In this document: piece after piece, positions 1 through 12,040 of the stretch
How positions within the stretch are numbered: position 1 is the first letter of the stretch
Layout of the letters: each line of letters starts with the position of its first letter
NCBI GenBank assembly: GCA_010356995.1
Contig: ML996702.1
Location: 551,844-615,843, forward strand
Direction of reading: 5' to 3'
Length of the DNA: 64,000 bases
From: Trichodelitschia bisporula
Taxonomy: Eukaryota > Ascomycota > Dothideomycetes > Phaeotrichales > Phaeotrichaceae
Program-made: the position numbers and the translations under genes
The notes under the pieces: model-generated
Seen by the model: only the letters and a program-made list of their open reading frames with translations
Told to the model about the DNA's origin: nothing
Database searches by the model: none

Positions 1-3000
1 CTGGGAAACTGGCGGGGGGGGGTTGACTGCAGTGTATTTGACATTCCGTTGGTTCAGCGGGACATGCAACTGGATTCGCTTGACGAGCATGAGTGGATTC
101 GATTCCACGGAATATTTACGCGATTGGGCAGCTCAACCCTGACAGGCCGGGTGCGATGCAGCCGGTGCTGCAGGAGAAACGGAGAGGAATCGATCGAAGT
201 GCGAGAAAATATGCGGGACGATACTGGGAGCGAGATAGTGAACGCCTCATCTGCCGGCCAATCTTGTTGGCATTCGTCACTTGTTAGCGCTGCGGCATTG
301 CCTAGCTCTGTCCCAAATCGGCGCATCCGATGATCCTGCTTTTGATCAGGCTAACGGCCTCTCTTTCGCTTCCGTCGGCGATGCAGGATCGCTTCGCATA
401 TCGCGCGAGTACCCACGTTCGACCCGCCGAAAAGAAGCACCGCAGCCTCTCCTCCCCCCGCTTCCAAGCGCACCTGCATCCTGCAGCGCTACCTGCACTC
501 CTCATGCCGTGACTTGCTCCCTGATGCAAGCCACGGGAAGTCATTGGATATCTCAAGGAGGCGTCGCGAGTTGCACGGCATGACCATCCGCGAAATCCTG
601 CTCTGCGAGCGCTGGGCCGCGCCACGGGTGGAGGTGAGCATGCCGGCTCCCCGCACGGATTGCCACGAGGCCCCGCCCCCAGAGCCCCCGATGGCTCCGA
701 TGCGATACACGATTGTCGGCCAGATGATGCGCTGCTGCGCGTTTTTGACGTTTTGTGTGGGTGGCGGGTGCAGCAGCACGGCTGACGAACCGGGGGAAGC
801 GTGCTTATGCGAAGATCAATCCGCGGATTGGCCTCGAGGGAAGTGGTGGGTGGGAAAATGTCCCGGATGGCCCCGATGTCTTCTCCTGCCCGTTGGCGAT
901 TTGCCTGTTCGCCGGGCTTCGTTTTGTCGCCGAGCTGGTACTGGATGCCATTTGCGAGTCGCGGGTTCCGAGCACGAGTCGCGAAATTCTCCGGTCCCGG
1001 CATGCCGAAAATCGAACGACACGGGCTGTGTGGCTGCAGATTATGGAGGTCTGGACTTTCTTGTGTAGACTTTGATCCTATCGATGTCCTACAGTACGAC
1101 GTGGTCTCGTTTTGTTTTAACGTGGGCTGATAGACGCGAGACCTATTGGCTAATAGGCGCCCAGCGCAACATGACACACCTCACATGCCGCGAGCAGAAC
1201 ACAAGCTGAAGATAAAAATGTTCGGTAAGCGGGATTAAGACCAATATGGCCTGACTTTACCTTTGTCTAACGTGTATACCTTTCAGAGGTTAGTTCCACA
1301 CATCGCCATCTGGGCCATCGTTTCATCCAGTGGTGGACGGAAAAGCCGGCACATCCACGGCTTACCAGCCCGCATCCCACCTCAAGGTCCCCCGTTCTCG
1401 CACGGAAGCTGGATTAAGAATGGCACGAGCAAGATTTCACTGCCGTGGATCTACGAGAGCCTGCTCATGGGCTGTTCATTCACGGATCACGGATCTGGCT
1501 TCCGCGGTCCACCGCTACCGTATGTTAACGCGCAAACGCTGGGCCCACGACCGCAAGAGGTACCAAATTCCGGCCGTTGGCGATCTGGAATTACGCAAGT
1601 GCCTTCCAGCGCCCTGGTCGCCCGATCTGACGTTGCTTTCTCCGCGAATTAAGGCCGAGGGAAGCAGGAGCCGCGAAACACCATCGGCGGCCAGATCGCA
1701 ACAACCAAAGGCTTGACCTACCACTTACGACCCGCATCTCACATCCGGGCGTGGTCTCTGCGCAACAGAGCCCTAAGCGCAAGGAGCTCCCGATGCTGCA
1801 AGGCTTCCTTTGGTAGTAGTCCATCTGAGATCCCCTCCCCGACTGAATCGGTTTCGACGGAAGTTTAATCAATCCGCCGCCGACCGATAGATTACCCGCC
1901 AGATCTGGGTTGGGGGGTCCGTCCGGGCCGGGGAACGTCGCCAGATTTCGCACGAGATTGCATATATGAACTCCCCCGCATAACTTGCGCTTGGCCAGGC
2001 CCTAGCTGGGTCCGCCAGGGCAAGCGGTGTAGGGCTTCGCTCCCGACTTCCGAAGCCGAATCTCGCCAGCCCTCATTCCGCGACAAAGGCAGGCTGCGGA
2101 GAGAGCTGAAGGCGAGCTCGAGAGAGCTGGACCTGCGAGCGATGGGGGGGCGGGCTTGCCGTGCGAGTGGTCGCGACGAATATCTCTCAGGCGCTCTCGC
2201 ATTTCACATGGCCTTTGGGTAAGTTTTACGCAGACGTTAGCCTGCCAAAAGACCGCGTTGAGCATGCGTTCCGAGGATGCGGCCCCTTACCCAATCGGGA
2301 AACATTTGGGGTTTTGCGTATCGCTGCCTTTTTTGCGATGCGGCCGGGGAGAGGACGTACCTATCCGCGTGGCCCTCGCTCGGCACGCCTGATGTCTGCA
2401 CTGCTGCAACTCGTATCCTGCGTATGGAACGTCAATTTCCGCTGTACCCACGGCACTTTGTGCCTCTGTAGCCGGAGATCGTTTCCGCAGCTCGGTCTCG
2501 CTGAATCTTGCCTGCTGCTGGGGGGCGGGTATGGTGCGATCACGATACACACGCCCCGCCTCCATCTGGGATCTGAATACCTCACGGCTAAGTCATGCCC
2601 TTGCGTATGGGCGACCCTCACTCCGTCCCCAGCTTCGCATATGACAGCGAGACGAGTGGATGTTGACGCCGTTAATGCGCTGCCGCCAGCGTCGAGCAAT
2701 TTGCTAACTAGGCTGCTTCGGCATAATGATCCTGTACTGGAACTCATGTAAACTGGTACCGTACGCTCGACGTAACCCGCTCTAGCACGGCCAGTCTTCC
2801 GTGGCTTTCAATCTGCAATTGTCGCATCGCCGGCGATCGTCACCGCTCATCTGCGACCGTGACGTGGGCCTCGAGTTGCCCTGCACTCCCACGAGGTTGG
2901 CTGTGAGAGGTAAGACACGGGACACGGGATGCGGCCGAGTGCAGGTCGCTATCAGTGAGCACCGCGAAACCGCCGCATCGGATCTGCCACGGGACTTGGC

Positions 3001-4870
3001 AGCTAGGTCCCAAGCCATAAGGCCACCAGGCCGGTGTTTCGTGCTCGAGGCTGCTGAATGGCCAAGGGGGCCCTCGTTGCGGCGAGGTTGGGCAACGCGG
3101 GCACCTTAGCGGAGTGGCAGCCGTTCAGAGCGCGCATAACGTCGCACACGCTCTGCGCCGTTACGTAGGTGCGCATTGTGCATTATTGAGAGGCTGGGAA
3201 CCTCGTCGGCGATTCCTGGTTTGCAGGAAAACGGGAGGGGTGGGGCAGGGGGCAATCTGCCGATCGCTTTCATCTCGTTTGCGATGCGATCGCGATTTTT
3301 GGCAACGTGATGGGGAGATAAGAGCTAACGCTCGCAAGATGCGGCGGGGAACGAATCTCGTTACCCTACCGTACGGCCGCTGGCGGGGTTGGTACGGCAC
3401 TACCGTTGCGACTACGCTGCCTATTCGTACGTATGCCAGCGGTCCGGTAGGGCCTACTCGGAAGATCCGTCCGTAAGAGCAGATCGTCCACCCTTCACTC
3501 TCATCCGCCGGAAGATCCGACGTCACGCCAGCATTCGTACGGGACAACACCACCCCCAGTGAGCGAACCTACCTCTAACCGACGCTGCCCACGCAGCCCC
3601 CCCTCCTAGCCTTACTCCGACTCGCCCGCTCATCTGCACCTCCCCCCCCGCCGATCCAGCCGCAATGCAGCAGCGCGCAGCAGCGACATCGGTCTCGCTC
3701 CCAGATACTGCAATTCTCCCGCCTATCTGATCGACAGCGCAGTGCAGTATCCACTGCCTTTCGCTTCGCACACCAATACAGAGCATGGCCGCAATGGAAG
3801 CATAGTCAGCGCCGATCGCGGCTAGCCGCACCGCTAAGCGCGCCCTACGCGGCCCAGCCTTGCGCTGCTAGCGGTGCGCGCGCGCGGCTGCCGCGGCGTA
3901 GGCCACGCGGGGGGTGCGATGGTGCGGCGCGGGACACGGGATGGCGGCAGCGCCAGTGTGGGTATTTCTTTTTGCGGCGTTCGCGGGCGGCGGGCGTGTC
4001 AGTCTCGTGGGTCGGGTCGGCGGGGCTGGTGGCCGGGGGCCTTGGGGGCAAAGGCTAAAGGGGGGGAAGGAGGGGGTTTTTCGAGTCGCTTTCGAATTCG
4101 CGTAAGGAACGGGAGATCGGGGGAATAAATTGGAGGTTGGACGGGAGGGTTTATGGGCGCGATTTGAGTGTGGATCGGCCGTGGGTGAAGAGAGGGTGAG
4201 TGGATTCATCGCTCGCCGGGCGCAGGGCTGGGGAATGGGCTGCAGATGGCGGCCGGCTCTTGATACGATCCCCGCGCCGCGCCGTGCGCCTCATGCAGCC
4301 ACCGCGGGGCGCCGAACAAAGCTTCTCCGCACACAGGGAGGGGAAGGGCCCGACACGGTCTATCGACGGGATTCCTGGGACTTGACGACGGGAGTCAATC
4401 GCGGGAGTGGAGTGCGGGAACGGTGAGGGGAGATGGGGGGGTAAAGTACCGAGGAAAAGCGGAGAGGGCTCAGCGTCTCATACTTCGTATTCGCTGGGCA
4501 ATCTATCTCTCATCGTGCGAACGATGGGGCAAGATCTCGTTCCTGCGGCTCCGGGCCTGGGAGTGGTTCCGGGGAGGAGACGTGAGCGATATTGCAGATT
4601 GAGTGCGCTGCGTGGCCGGTGATATTGTGCGCTGCTTCTCGTTCCTAGGTTTTTTGCGAGTGTGGTGCGGGGGAGCCTGGCCTGGGGTGAGGGGGTCGTG
4701 TGGATCGAGGGAAGGTGGGAAGATGGGCCGTTCGAGGCTGGGGTTCCGGGGAAGATGGATGAGGCCGAAGGCGATGGGGTGGGTTTTCTGTGTGCTTCCC
4801 CGGGCTGATGTGCAAGTGGATGGGGATGGTGAGTACCGTGTTGATGCTAGGAGAGCGTATCCTGCCTGAT
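1..4870. other. Gene-free GC-rich region
   Basis: I see no supportable gene here. Open frames are long only because the sequence is GC-rich; the longest (302-1177, minus) has no domain-like pattern, a random-looking Arg/Ser/Pro/Cys-rich composition and no flanking splice signals. No tRNA, rRNA or transposon ends were recognised. GTAC-rich palindromic stretches occur, for example near 2752 and 3370. Confidence 0.6.
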
Positions 4871-4879
4871 GTTGAGGGA

Positions 4880-5570
4880 CTGAGCAGCTAATAGGCATTA
4901 CTTCCCGCCTCCGTGGATGGTGGAAGAAAGCGACGATGCGGTTTTGGGATACATTGGATGGCGTACTGCAGGCTGGGGCTGCTCTTGGTCAGTAACTTCG
5001 AAGCTAATTGTGAGTACAGTAGTGGCCGCATTACCACGGAGACCATATCGATGGCCTGAACTGGTAGCGTGAAGGGCACGACTACATCAATGGAAGAACT
5101 GGAACTTCCACATCGCGGCACGGAGGTATACAGAGTGGAAAGTGGAGACTGGATATATGAAAGGTCGGTATCTTCTCATCCCTATCACTACTTTACCTGA
5201 CTGGCCCCACATCCTCCTATTTTGGGTAAGTTTGTCAATTTGCCTTCCAGAAGGCTACCATAGCTCCTGAGATTCCCATGCAAAAACTGAACCACCGAAC
5301 TTCATATTTTTCCGGAAGTTCAGGCCAGCCTTCCTCAGAACACAGCTCCTCGAGCTCTCGATATAGGGGTTTATTTTCGGTCCAGGATGTACAGGACTCG
5401 TACCAGTTTACGAGACTATCGTTGACTACGGAAGAGAGCTCGCTCCGCTCCTGGCTGCAATGCGAGCCATCGTACCGGCGGATCAAGTTCCCAATCCCCT
5501 CTCCCCCATCGCAGAACACCCGTTCCCATCCCCATTCCTGCCATCCCCACAGCCCCATCCGTATCAACAC
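4880..5570 (-). other. Lower-GC island with coding-like, unassigned frames
   Basis: This stretch is visibly less GC-rich than its surroundings and holds several short coding-like segments. The best is a minus-strand frame, 5235-5570, with varied third codon positions and Trp/Glu-rich content, including LYRELEELCSEEGWPELP and ending WFSFCMGISGAMVAFWKAN before a TGA. On the plus strand, short open stretches at about 4897-4990 (RLRGWWKKATMRFWDTLDG) and about 5090-5165 (MEELELPHRGTEVYRVE) also look coding but are interrupted by stops. I recognise no family. It could be a small lineage-specific gene, a gene relic or chance. Confidence 0.25.
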
Positions 5571-8500
5571 CCTCCCGCCGGGAAGGAATATGCGAGATAG
5601 CGTCTCGCGGGTGGAATATGAACAGTGCTGGCATCCAATACTCCGTCACCGGGTCGCCATTCGAAATTGACAGCCCACCCCACCGGCTGAGAGCCGTTTA
5701 TCACCACACCGTACCCTCTTCGTACGGTACCCGATATCTCATTCTGATCACCGTGCAACGTCCCGCCCTATCCGCGCGCCAAACCATTACCGCGCGCGGG
5801 CGCCACGGCGCCACTTCTGGCGGGGTTGGATTGATCGCTGCGATAACGGCGTTGTAAGGGCTGACTAGCGGTGCCGCGAGATGCCGCAGCGGGGAGTGCT
5901 TCGATACCAACTTCGTCGGTTTCCTTTTTTCGTACTCGGTTTCTCGGGTCTGGGTTGATGGGATCGTGCGAACGGATGGCACTGTTGCGTATGATCGCGC
6001 CACGGTCAGGAACAATGGGCTTTCGTGCGCGGCGGGTACTTCCACGGCCCAGCAGCATCGTCTAGGGTCGTCCCATCCACGGATGGTCAGCGGTAGCTAC
6101 AGTGCGACGCAGACTTGCCAGGCATCCGTACTCGGCACTCTATCGTGCGTATGTCTCATCGATGCATCGTCGCACTCAATCTGATCGCATCGCGCTCGAG
6201 CCTTAATCCCGCCCCGCGGCAAACACCACCAATCAGGAAATCCAGCTGAGAAACGCATCCCAACGTCCACCCGCCTCGCACCCGCCTCGGGTTACACCAG
6301 CGCCCCCGCCCACGCCCCCCCGGTGTCCCGCGCGAACGAAGCCAGAAGTCATATGCAAAAGTGGCCTGTTATTCGGAAGTGCACCCCTTCAGGAAGCGAC
6401 AACACCCCCGCGTGCGCCGCCGAGATTATCCCGCGCCGAGCATCGGGACCGGGGGTAGACTGCTGACGGGGCAGCATTTGCCGAACGGTGTCGGAGGCGC
6501 GCGCTAGCCGCTAGTCTGCTTGTCTCCCTCGTGCGGGCGGCGCCACTACGATACGCTACGTATGGAAGGAGGCGGGGGAGGCGGGGCTGGATCGGCTGGC
6601 GCGGGGGCCGGACACGAGGCCAGGCGAAGCGGCGGCGACAAGAACTGCGGGCGCGGTCTGGGCGGCTGCTTGTAGGACTTGGCGATATAGGCTGAGGGGT
6701 CTGATGGGGCAAATCTCCGAGGGATGTGAGATGGGCGATGCGAGGTGTATCGTAATTTTGATTTTTTGGGGTTTGAGGACGGGAGGTGCTGGGAACGGGA
6801 TGCCGCAAAATGCCGCAACGGCCCCTTCGTGTTCCCACGCCCCGAATCGGGCCCGTGGCGTCGCGGTCCGCATGGCTAACTGCAGGATCCAATTCCCCTT
6901 CTCGGAGTTCTCGCGTGGGACAATGCACAATGCGTCGCCGCCGGCGCCAGGGAGAGGGAGAGGGAGTGCCGGCGGGGAGGGTGAATTGCGGATGGCGACT
7001 TCAGGCGTGCAATGGCATGTTCCTAATTCTAATTCTGGAGGCCCCGATGCTGTGGAGGAGTAATCCCCGAAAATCGCTCCGCTGTTCAGAGTATCCAGCG
7101 CCGTCTTGAGGATCCGGCTCCGCACCAGTGCTAGCCGGGGCAAGCGCTCACCTGGTGAGCGTTAACGACGAGTAGTTGCGCACCAACATCGGCGGCCGAT
7201 TTCTAGGCCCGCGAACTGCGATCCGCGGGCCGCTAGTTATTACCGCGACTCCAGCTATTCCGTTAGTTTTCTCATCCACCTTCGCTTTCTGTTGCTCAGT
7301 CCGCCGGCATCACGGTGGACGACCCCCAGGTCATCCGTCAAACCCGTCAAAGCTGTCAAATCACTTCCCGCAGCACACTGTACGCCGTGTTCGTTCCGCC
7401 AACGACGACCGCAATCTGCAACCTAGCGAGCGTTCAGCAGGTGTTACACGTTAGACGAGGAGGCTTTCGCGACCTCCTGCGCAAGTGCGCTTGGGTAAAG
7501 ATTCACGTGGGGGGGAACGGACGGCGTTGCTGGGGTGGGGAAAATTGGGGAAGGAAGAACCGGGCTGTGGCGGAGATGGGATTGTATGTGAGGCGTTAGG
7601 ATAGGGGAGAGGGGGCCGGGTATATCCATCCAGTAACGGGACTAGTTTCCGCTCGGTGCGGTTTTCGATTGCGGCCGGCGATGCGGCCGGTATTTGCTAG
7701 GGCCGCTTAAGGACCTTTGCTTTATGCTGCCGAATGGCTTTGGCTTCGCTGTTCGTGAAGAGATGACCCGAATAGGTACGGTACAGTACCTACCTCCTCC
7801 TTCGTCTCCTACTGCCACCGCCTCGCGACCTGCGGTAAACAGCAACTGCACATCGCGGCATCGCAGTCCCGTTGCCAGAGCGCAGGGTCACGATCTGCGG
7901 TACGTGCACGATTCGCTCGTGTCCCAAAATACCCAGGCAAGCCAAAAAAAATCTCCAGCTTCCTAATTACGTCTACGTCGTCGTTTCAAACCGCGCGCTC
8001 CCCATCCGTTTCCCCCAAAAGCCAACTGCCCAAAAGCTACCTATATCTCCGAGATGCTTAATGCAAGGTACGTATCGCAGGGCCCATCGCACGACTCAGT
8101 GAGATTTCATATCCGAACGAACAGTACGTAGCTCTGGTTTCTTCCCCCGGCATCTTCCTGGGCTTCGGCTTCGTGCCGCCGGCTAAATTAGGGTTCGCGG
8201 CAGAGCGGCGCGGGCCTGTTCCGGGGTCCGCGTGAGTGGGATAGATTGATTAATCGCATCGCTCCTCCCCTGTAACGGACCAGATGGGTTGCGTGGCGCG
8301 GTCGAGAAGAGCAAGAGAACAGGGCAATATATCGAGGTTATTTGCGGCGCGCACGGATCCCAGGGGGTGGATCTGTGGATGCAACGTCGACGATGCTGGT
8401 GAAAGCGACATCGCAGCAACGACGAGTGACGACGCAGGCTACGACGATGAACGGGAGCCGGTTATCGCAAATCAGATCATGCTAGCTAACTAGCTAGAAA

Positions 8501-11500
8501 TATTCCCTTACCCCTTCACTGAGCTTTTCCACTTGCGGTACAGTTTGCAATGCCCGTCGCCATGCCACGGCCTAGTCCCACAAACGTTCCTCCCTCCGCA
8601 TTAACATGCCCCACGCGATACGCCCCCCCTTCCTCCATTCCGCGGAGTGGCGTGATTTGCCCTCGCCGGCCGCGCAGAACGCGCAAAACACGGTACAGTA
8701 CGGTATCATCTACACGCTCCACACGAAGCAAACCGCGTCCTCCATCCACACGCAGCTCCAATAGGTCCTCACACGCGCAGGCACTCGCTTCACACATTCC
8801 TCCTCCGCAGGTGTGCAATCCAGGAAAAAGCTCCTGGGGTGGGGGGAGCCGCGCGATTGGCCACTGTAGCAACTCGTGGGGATGGAGAGGGTCATGGGTC
8901 CCTTTGCGGCTGGGGGCGGGGAGATCTAGACGGAGGCCGCGATCTCGATCCTGCAATTCGGCGTTCGTCGCGCGGGTTTGACACGAGATGAATGGACCCC
9001 CCCGTTCCCCGCCCGCGGCCGGGGGAGTGGGCGTGCCGTGCTTGTGGCGGGGCGGGGTCTAACGGGTTTGTTTCGAGGGCGAGTCACGGCGTGCATGTGC
9101 GGGTTGTGCTTCGTAGCGGGCGGGCGGGCTGGTGGGCGAATGTCCGTTGCGAGATGTGCGTGTTGCGCGTCTTTTTTTTTCGCTGTAGATGTGTGAGGGG
9201 GGATCTGGCAGTCTGATCTGACGGCCGGATTGCCGGTTGATTTTGTGCGTGCGTGGTTTGCGGGTTTGGGGGTTCAAAGCGGAATAGGGGACGAGGGGGA
9301 GCGGCGGGTTAGCGGCCGTTGGGGCAGGCCCGTCAATCATGCCATCATCTGGCTTTCATCTCCCCATCTCTCTCCACGCGTCTCCGCTATGATACCATCG
9401 TTTAGCATGGCTGATGGAGGGGAGGGGGTTGCATGAAATTTGCGAATCGGAAAGCCGATCACGTCGGTCCGCGGATGGAGGCATGTTTGAACATCGGGAC
9501 CCGCATTTTGCGCGAAATCTTGGGAAGGGAGAGGAAGTATAATGTACCGGGAACTGCGGGGGGGGAAGGAAGCTTCTTCCACCGTAGGTATACGGACTGT
9601 GGCCCTTTGTAGAGAGGGCTTGAAGCCATAATACCGTACAGTGGACAGACGAGGAATAGTGGGGAGCGGGGATTAGCGGAGCCGAGGGAGCGAACGAGAT
9701 ACAAGCTAGCGAGCCGATCCAATGGTCGAAGCGCAATTGGCGATGAGCTGCCTCCATTGGTGTCGCGATTTGTTTGGGGTGTTCTCTCGCAGCTCTTACG
9801 GACAAGACACCGGACCCCCAGCTAGCCAGCACGAAAGGTAGCACCACTACCTCCACTACCACCACAGCAACGCTAAGCTCCGCCAAAACACTCAGCTCCT
9901 GCAATAACAAAGGACCCCCTATGGCTCAAAACGCCCTCGCACAGCTCAAGAGGCTGGAGATACGCGCCCTAGCGCCATCCTGCGCACCCACGCCCGACGA
10001 TCGCGATCTTGCCGACGTCGCACGCACGAAACGCCCGGCAGCGGTGCACGCGCCGAAGCGGCGAACAGCGAACAAAGGTCGCCTGTTGGCGGAGGCGAGG
10101 GAGGGGGCAAATAAGTCGCCCTTTCGGCTGTTTTGCGCACGCACGGCAGCAAGCAGACGCAGGGAAATGACGATGAGGTCGACAACTGGTGCTACGCGCG
10201 TGGAATGGAGAACGGAGGCGGGAAATATTGCCAGTGGTCGATCTGGGCGGAGCTGCTGAAAAGAAAGCATGCAAGAAGGAAGTGCTTACTTTGAGGCGGG
10301 GCTGGGGTGGGCTCGCTGGCTACTGACGCGAAGATGTCTTGGAGTACTGGTTGCCTTGGTGCGACGTTGCCGACAGGCGGATGACGATGGAGCGGCTTTT
10401 CTGTGTTGCTATCGGCCTGCCTGATTTCGAGGCGACGATGCCGTGCACTGCCACTGCGTGCGAGCAGCGATCTCACCTCTGACGCGCCCCGATTCGGGCA
10501 ATTGCGCGCCATGGAAAGCCAGCCGAAGCGGCAGCAGTTTGAGAAAAGGTAGGTCGTAACTCAAAAGAGCCGACGGAACCGCAAAGCGGCAGCTGGTTCT
10601 CGAGTTATTGCTGGTTGGCTTCATGCTCGCTTTGGGCATGCGTTGCTTGCGGCGATTCATAGAGCCAGTCTTATTGCATGGAGTCCCCGTGCGTGGATTC
10701 ATTTTCTGTTCCCCAGCGGCGGGGACACGGCCGGCGTGTTTCGCAGTGGTGGCATGATAGCGAGCGAGCCATGACGCCTGGGGTATATTTTCCTCTCTCG
10801 CTTTCGCCTCTTCTCTCTTTCGTCTCTTTTGCGTCTCGTGTGGGAGGGCACGAGCTGGCATTGGATGAGGAGGGGTACAACGCTCCCTCCCGAGTTCCCG
10901 CCCAACGGCACGTAGTAGATCTGCAGGGAAGGGGAGTGGCTGGGTGGGAGGGGGCTAGGGTGTGTGGCATCATCTCTGGATGACATGTTTGGAGCACAAG
11001 AGCGGCCGAGTCCGAGTCTAAGTTTGTGTCTGACCTCGACGGGCGATGAGCAGATGAGTGGGGTGGTGGGGGGGGAGGGCGCCCCGCGGCGCACGATGGG
11101 CGTATCTCAGACAAAGAGGCGGCGTGGGCGCGCGAGCTGCTGTTTTGGGCGAGACAAGAGATTCACAGATCACAGATCACAGAAGGTGTGTTAGGGTTTA
11201 GGTTATGGTGGGTGATGGTGGGCGGGACACAGATTAACGGAACTGGCGGATGGTTATGCACTTTATTCCGCCGCTTTTATTCTCACGTCCACGGAAGCAC
11301 GATGCACGACTGACGACCGCAGATAGAGGGTGAGGCCGGAGCGGGTTGCTGCGGGGTTCCCCTGCGGCTGTTGCTGCAAGGCCGGACTGTGGCAGCTGGC
11401 GATGATGAATCTGCAGTTACAGTATCGATGACAGCTTGACCGTGGGGAAGATTGAAGAAAAACGCCTTGACTGAGCCCTGTGGAAGCTTTCGAAAGGCCT

Positions 11501-12040
11501 GAGGCCACAGGTCGAAGTGACAGGCGCGGCTTCCTTCAAAACAAATCTGCCAAGTTGTCACCCGCTGTCGTCAGTCATCAGTTCGTCAATCTCTTAGCTC
11601 GTGTTCTACTCGTCATCGCTCTAGCCGGTCGCCACCTTTGCCAACCTAGCGTGCCTAGCCCCACGGGTCGTCATCCGTCTGCGTTCCCTGGAAAAGCCAA
11701 TGTGGAGAAGAACGGCGGAGGGGGAGAACGAGCAAGGCAAGAGATGGGACCAGGGCTCTCGCGACTGTAACCGGGGATGGGGAAACGTAGTCTATTCTAT
11801 GTAGGGGAAGCAGTTTGAGAGAACGGTGGCGGAAAGTGCTGTGGTACTCTATGTTTTGACTGGACCCAAGAGGCTCGCATCCTCGGACAGCTTAGGGAGA
11901 GCTTGCTCCGTGATGCTTGCTTGCTTGACTAGCTTAGGCCTAGCCGATGGGTGAGAGGCAGCGAGGTGGGATCGATTGCTGACAGGGGGTTTATATCCCT
12001 CGCTTCGTGCCGATCATCACCGTGGGAGGGGCACGCTTAG
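5571..12040. other. Gene-free GC-rich region
   Basis: No supportable gene was found. Frames on both strands are short or of random composition. Isolated GTAC-palindrome motifs occur at about 7775-7790, 8690-8706 and 9632-9642. A short TTAGGG-like stretch near 11191 is too degenerate to be called telomeric. Confidence 0.6.

Noticed and set aside
302-1177. 291-codon minus-strand open frame
   Set aside because: Random composition in GC-rich DNA, no recognisable motif, and no splice or start context that supports a gene.
5221-5253. Plus-strand mini-intron (GTAAGT to TTCCAG)
   Set aside because: At 27 bases it is too short for an intron, and it overlaps the end of a better minus-strand frame.
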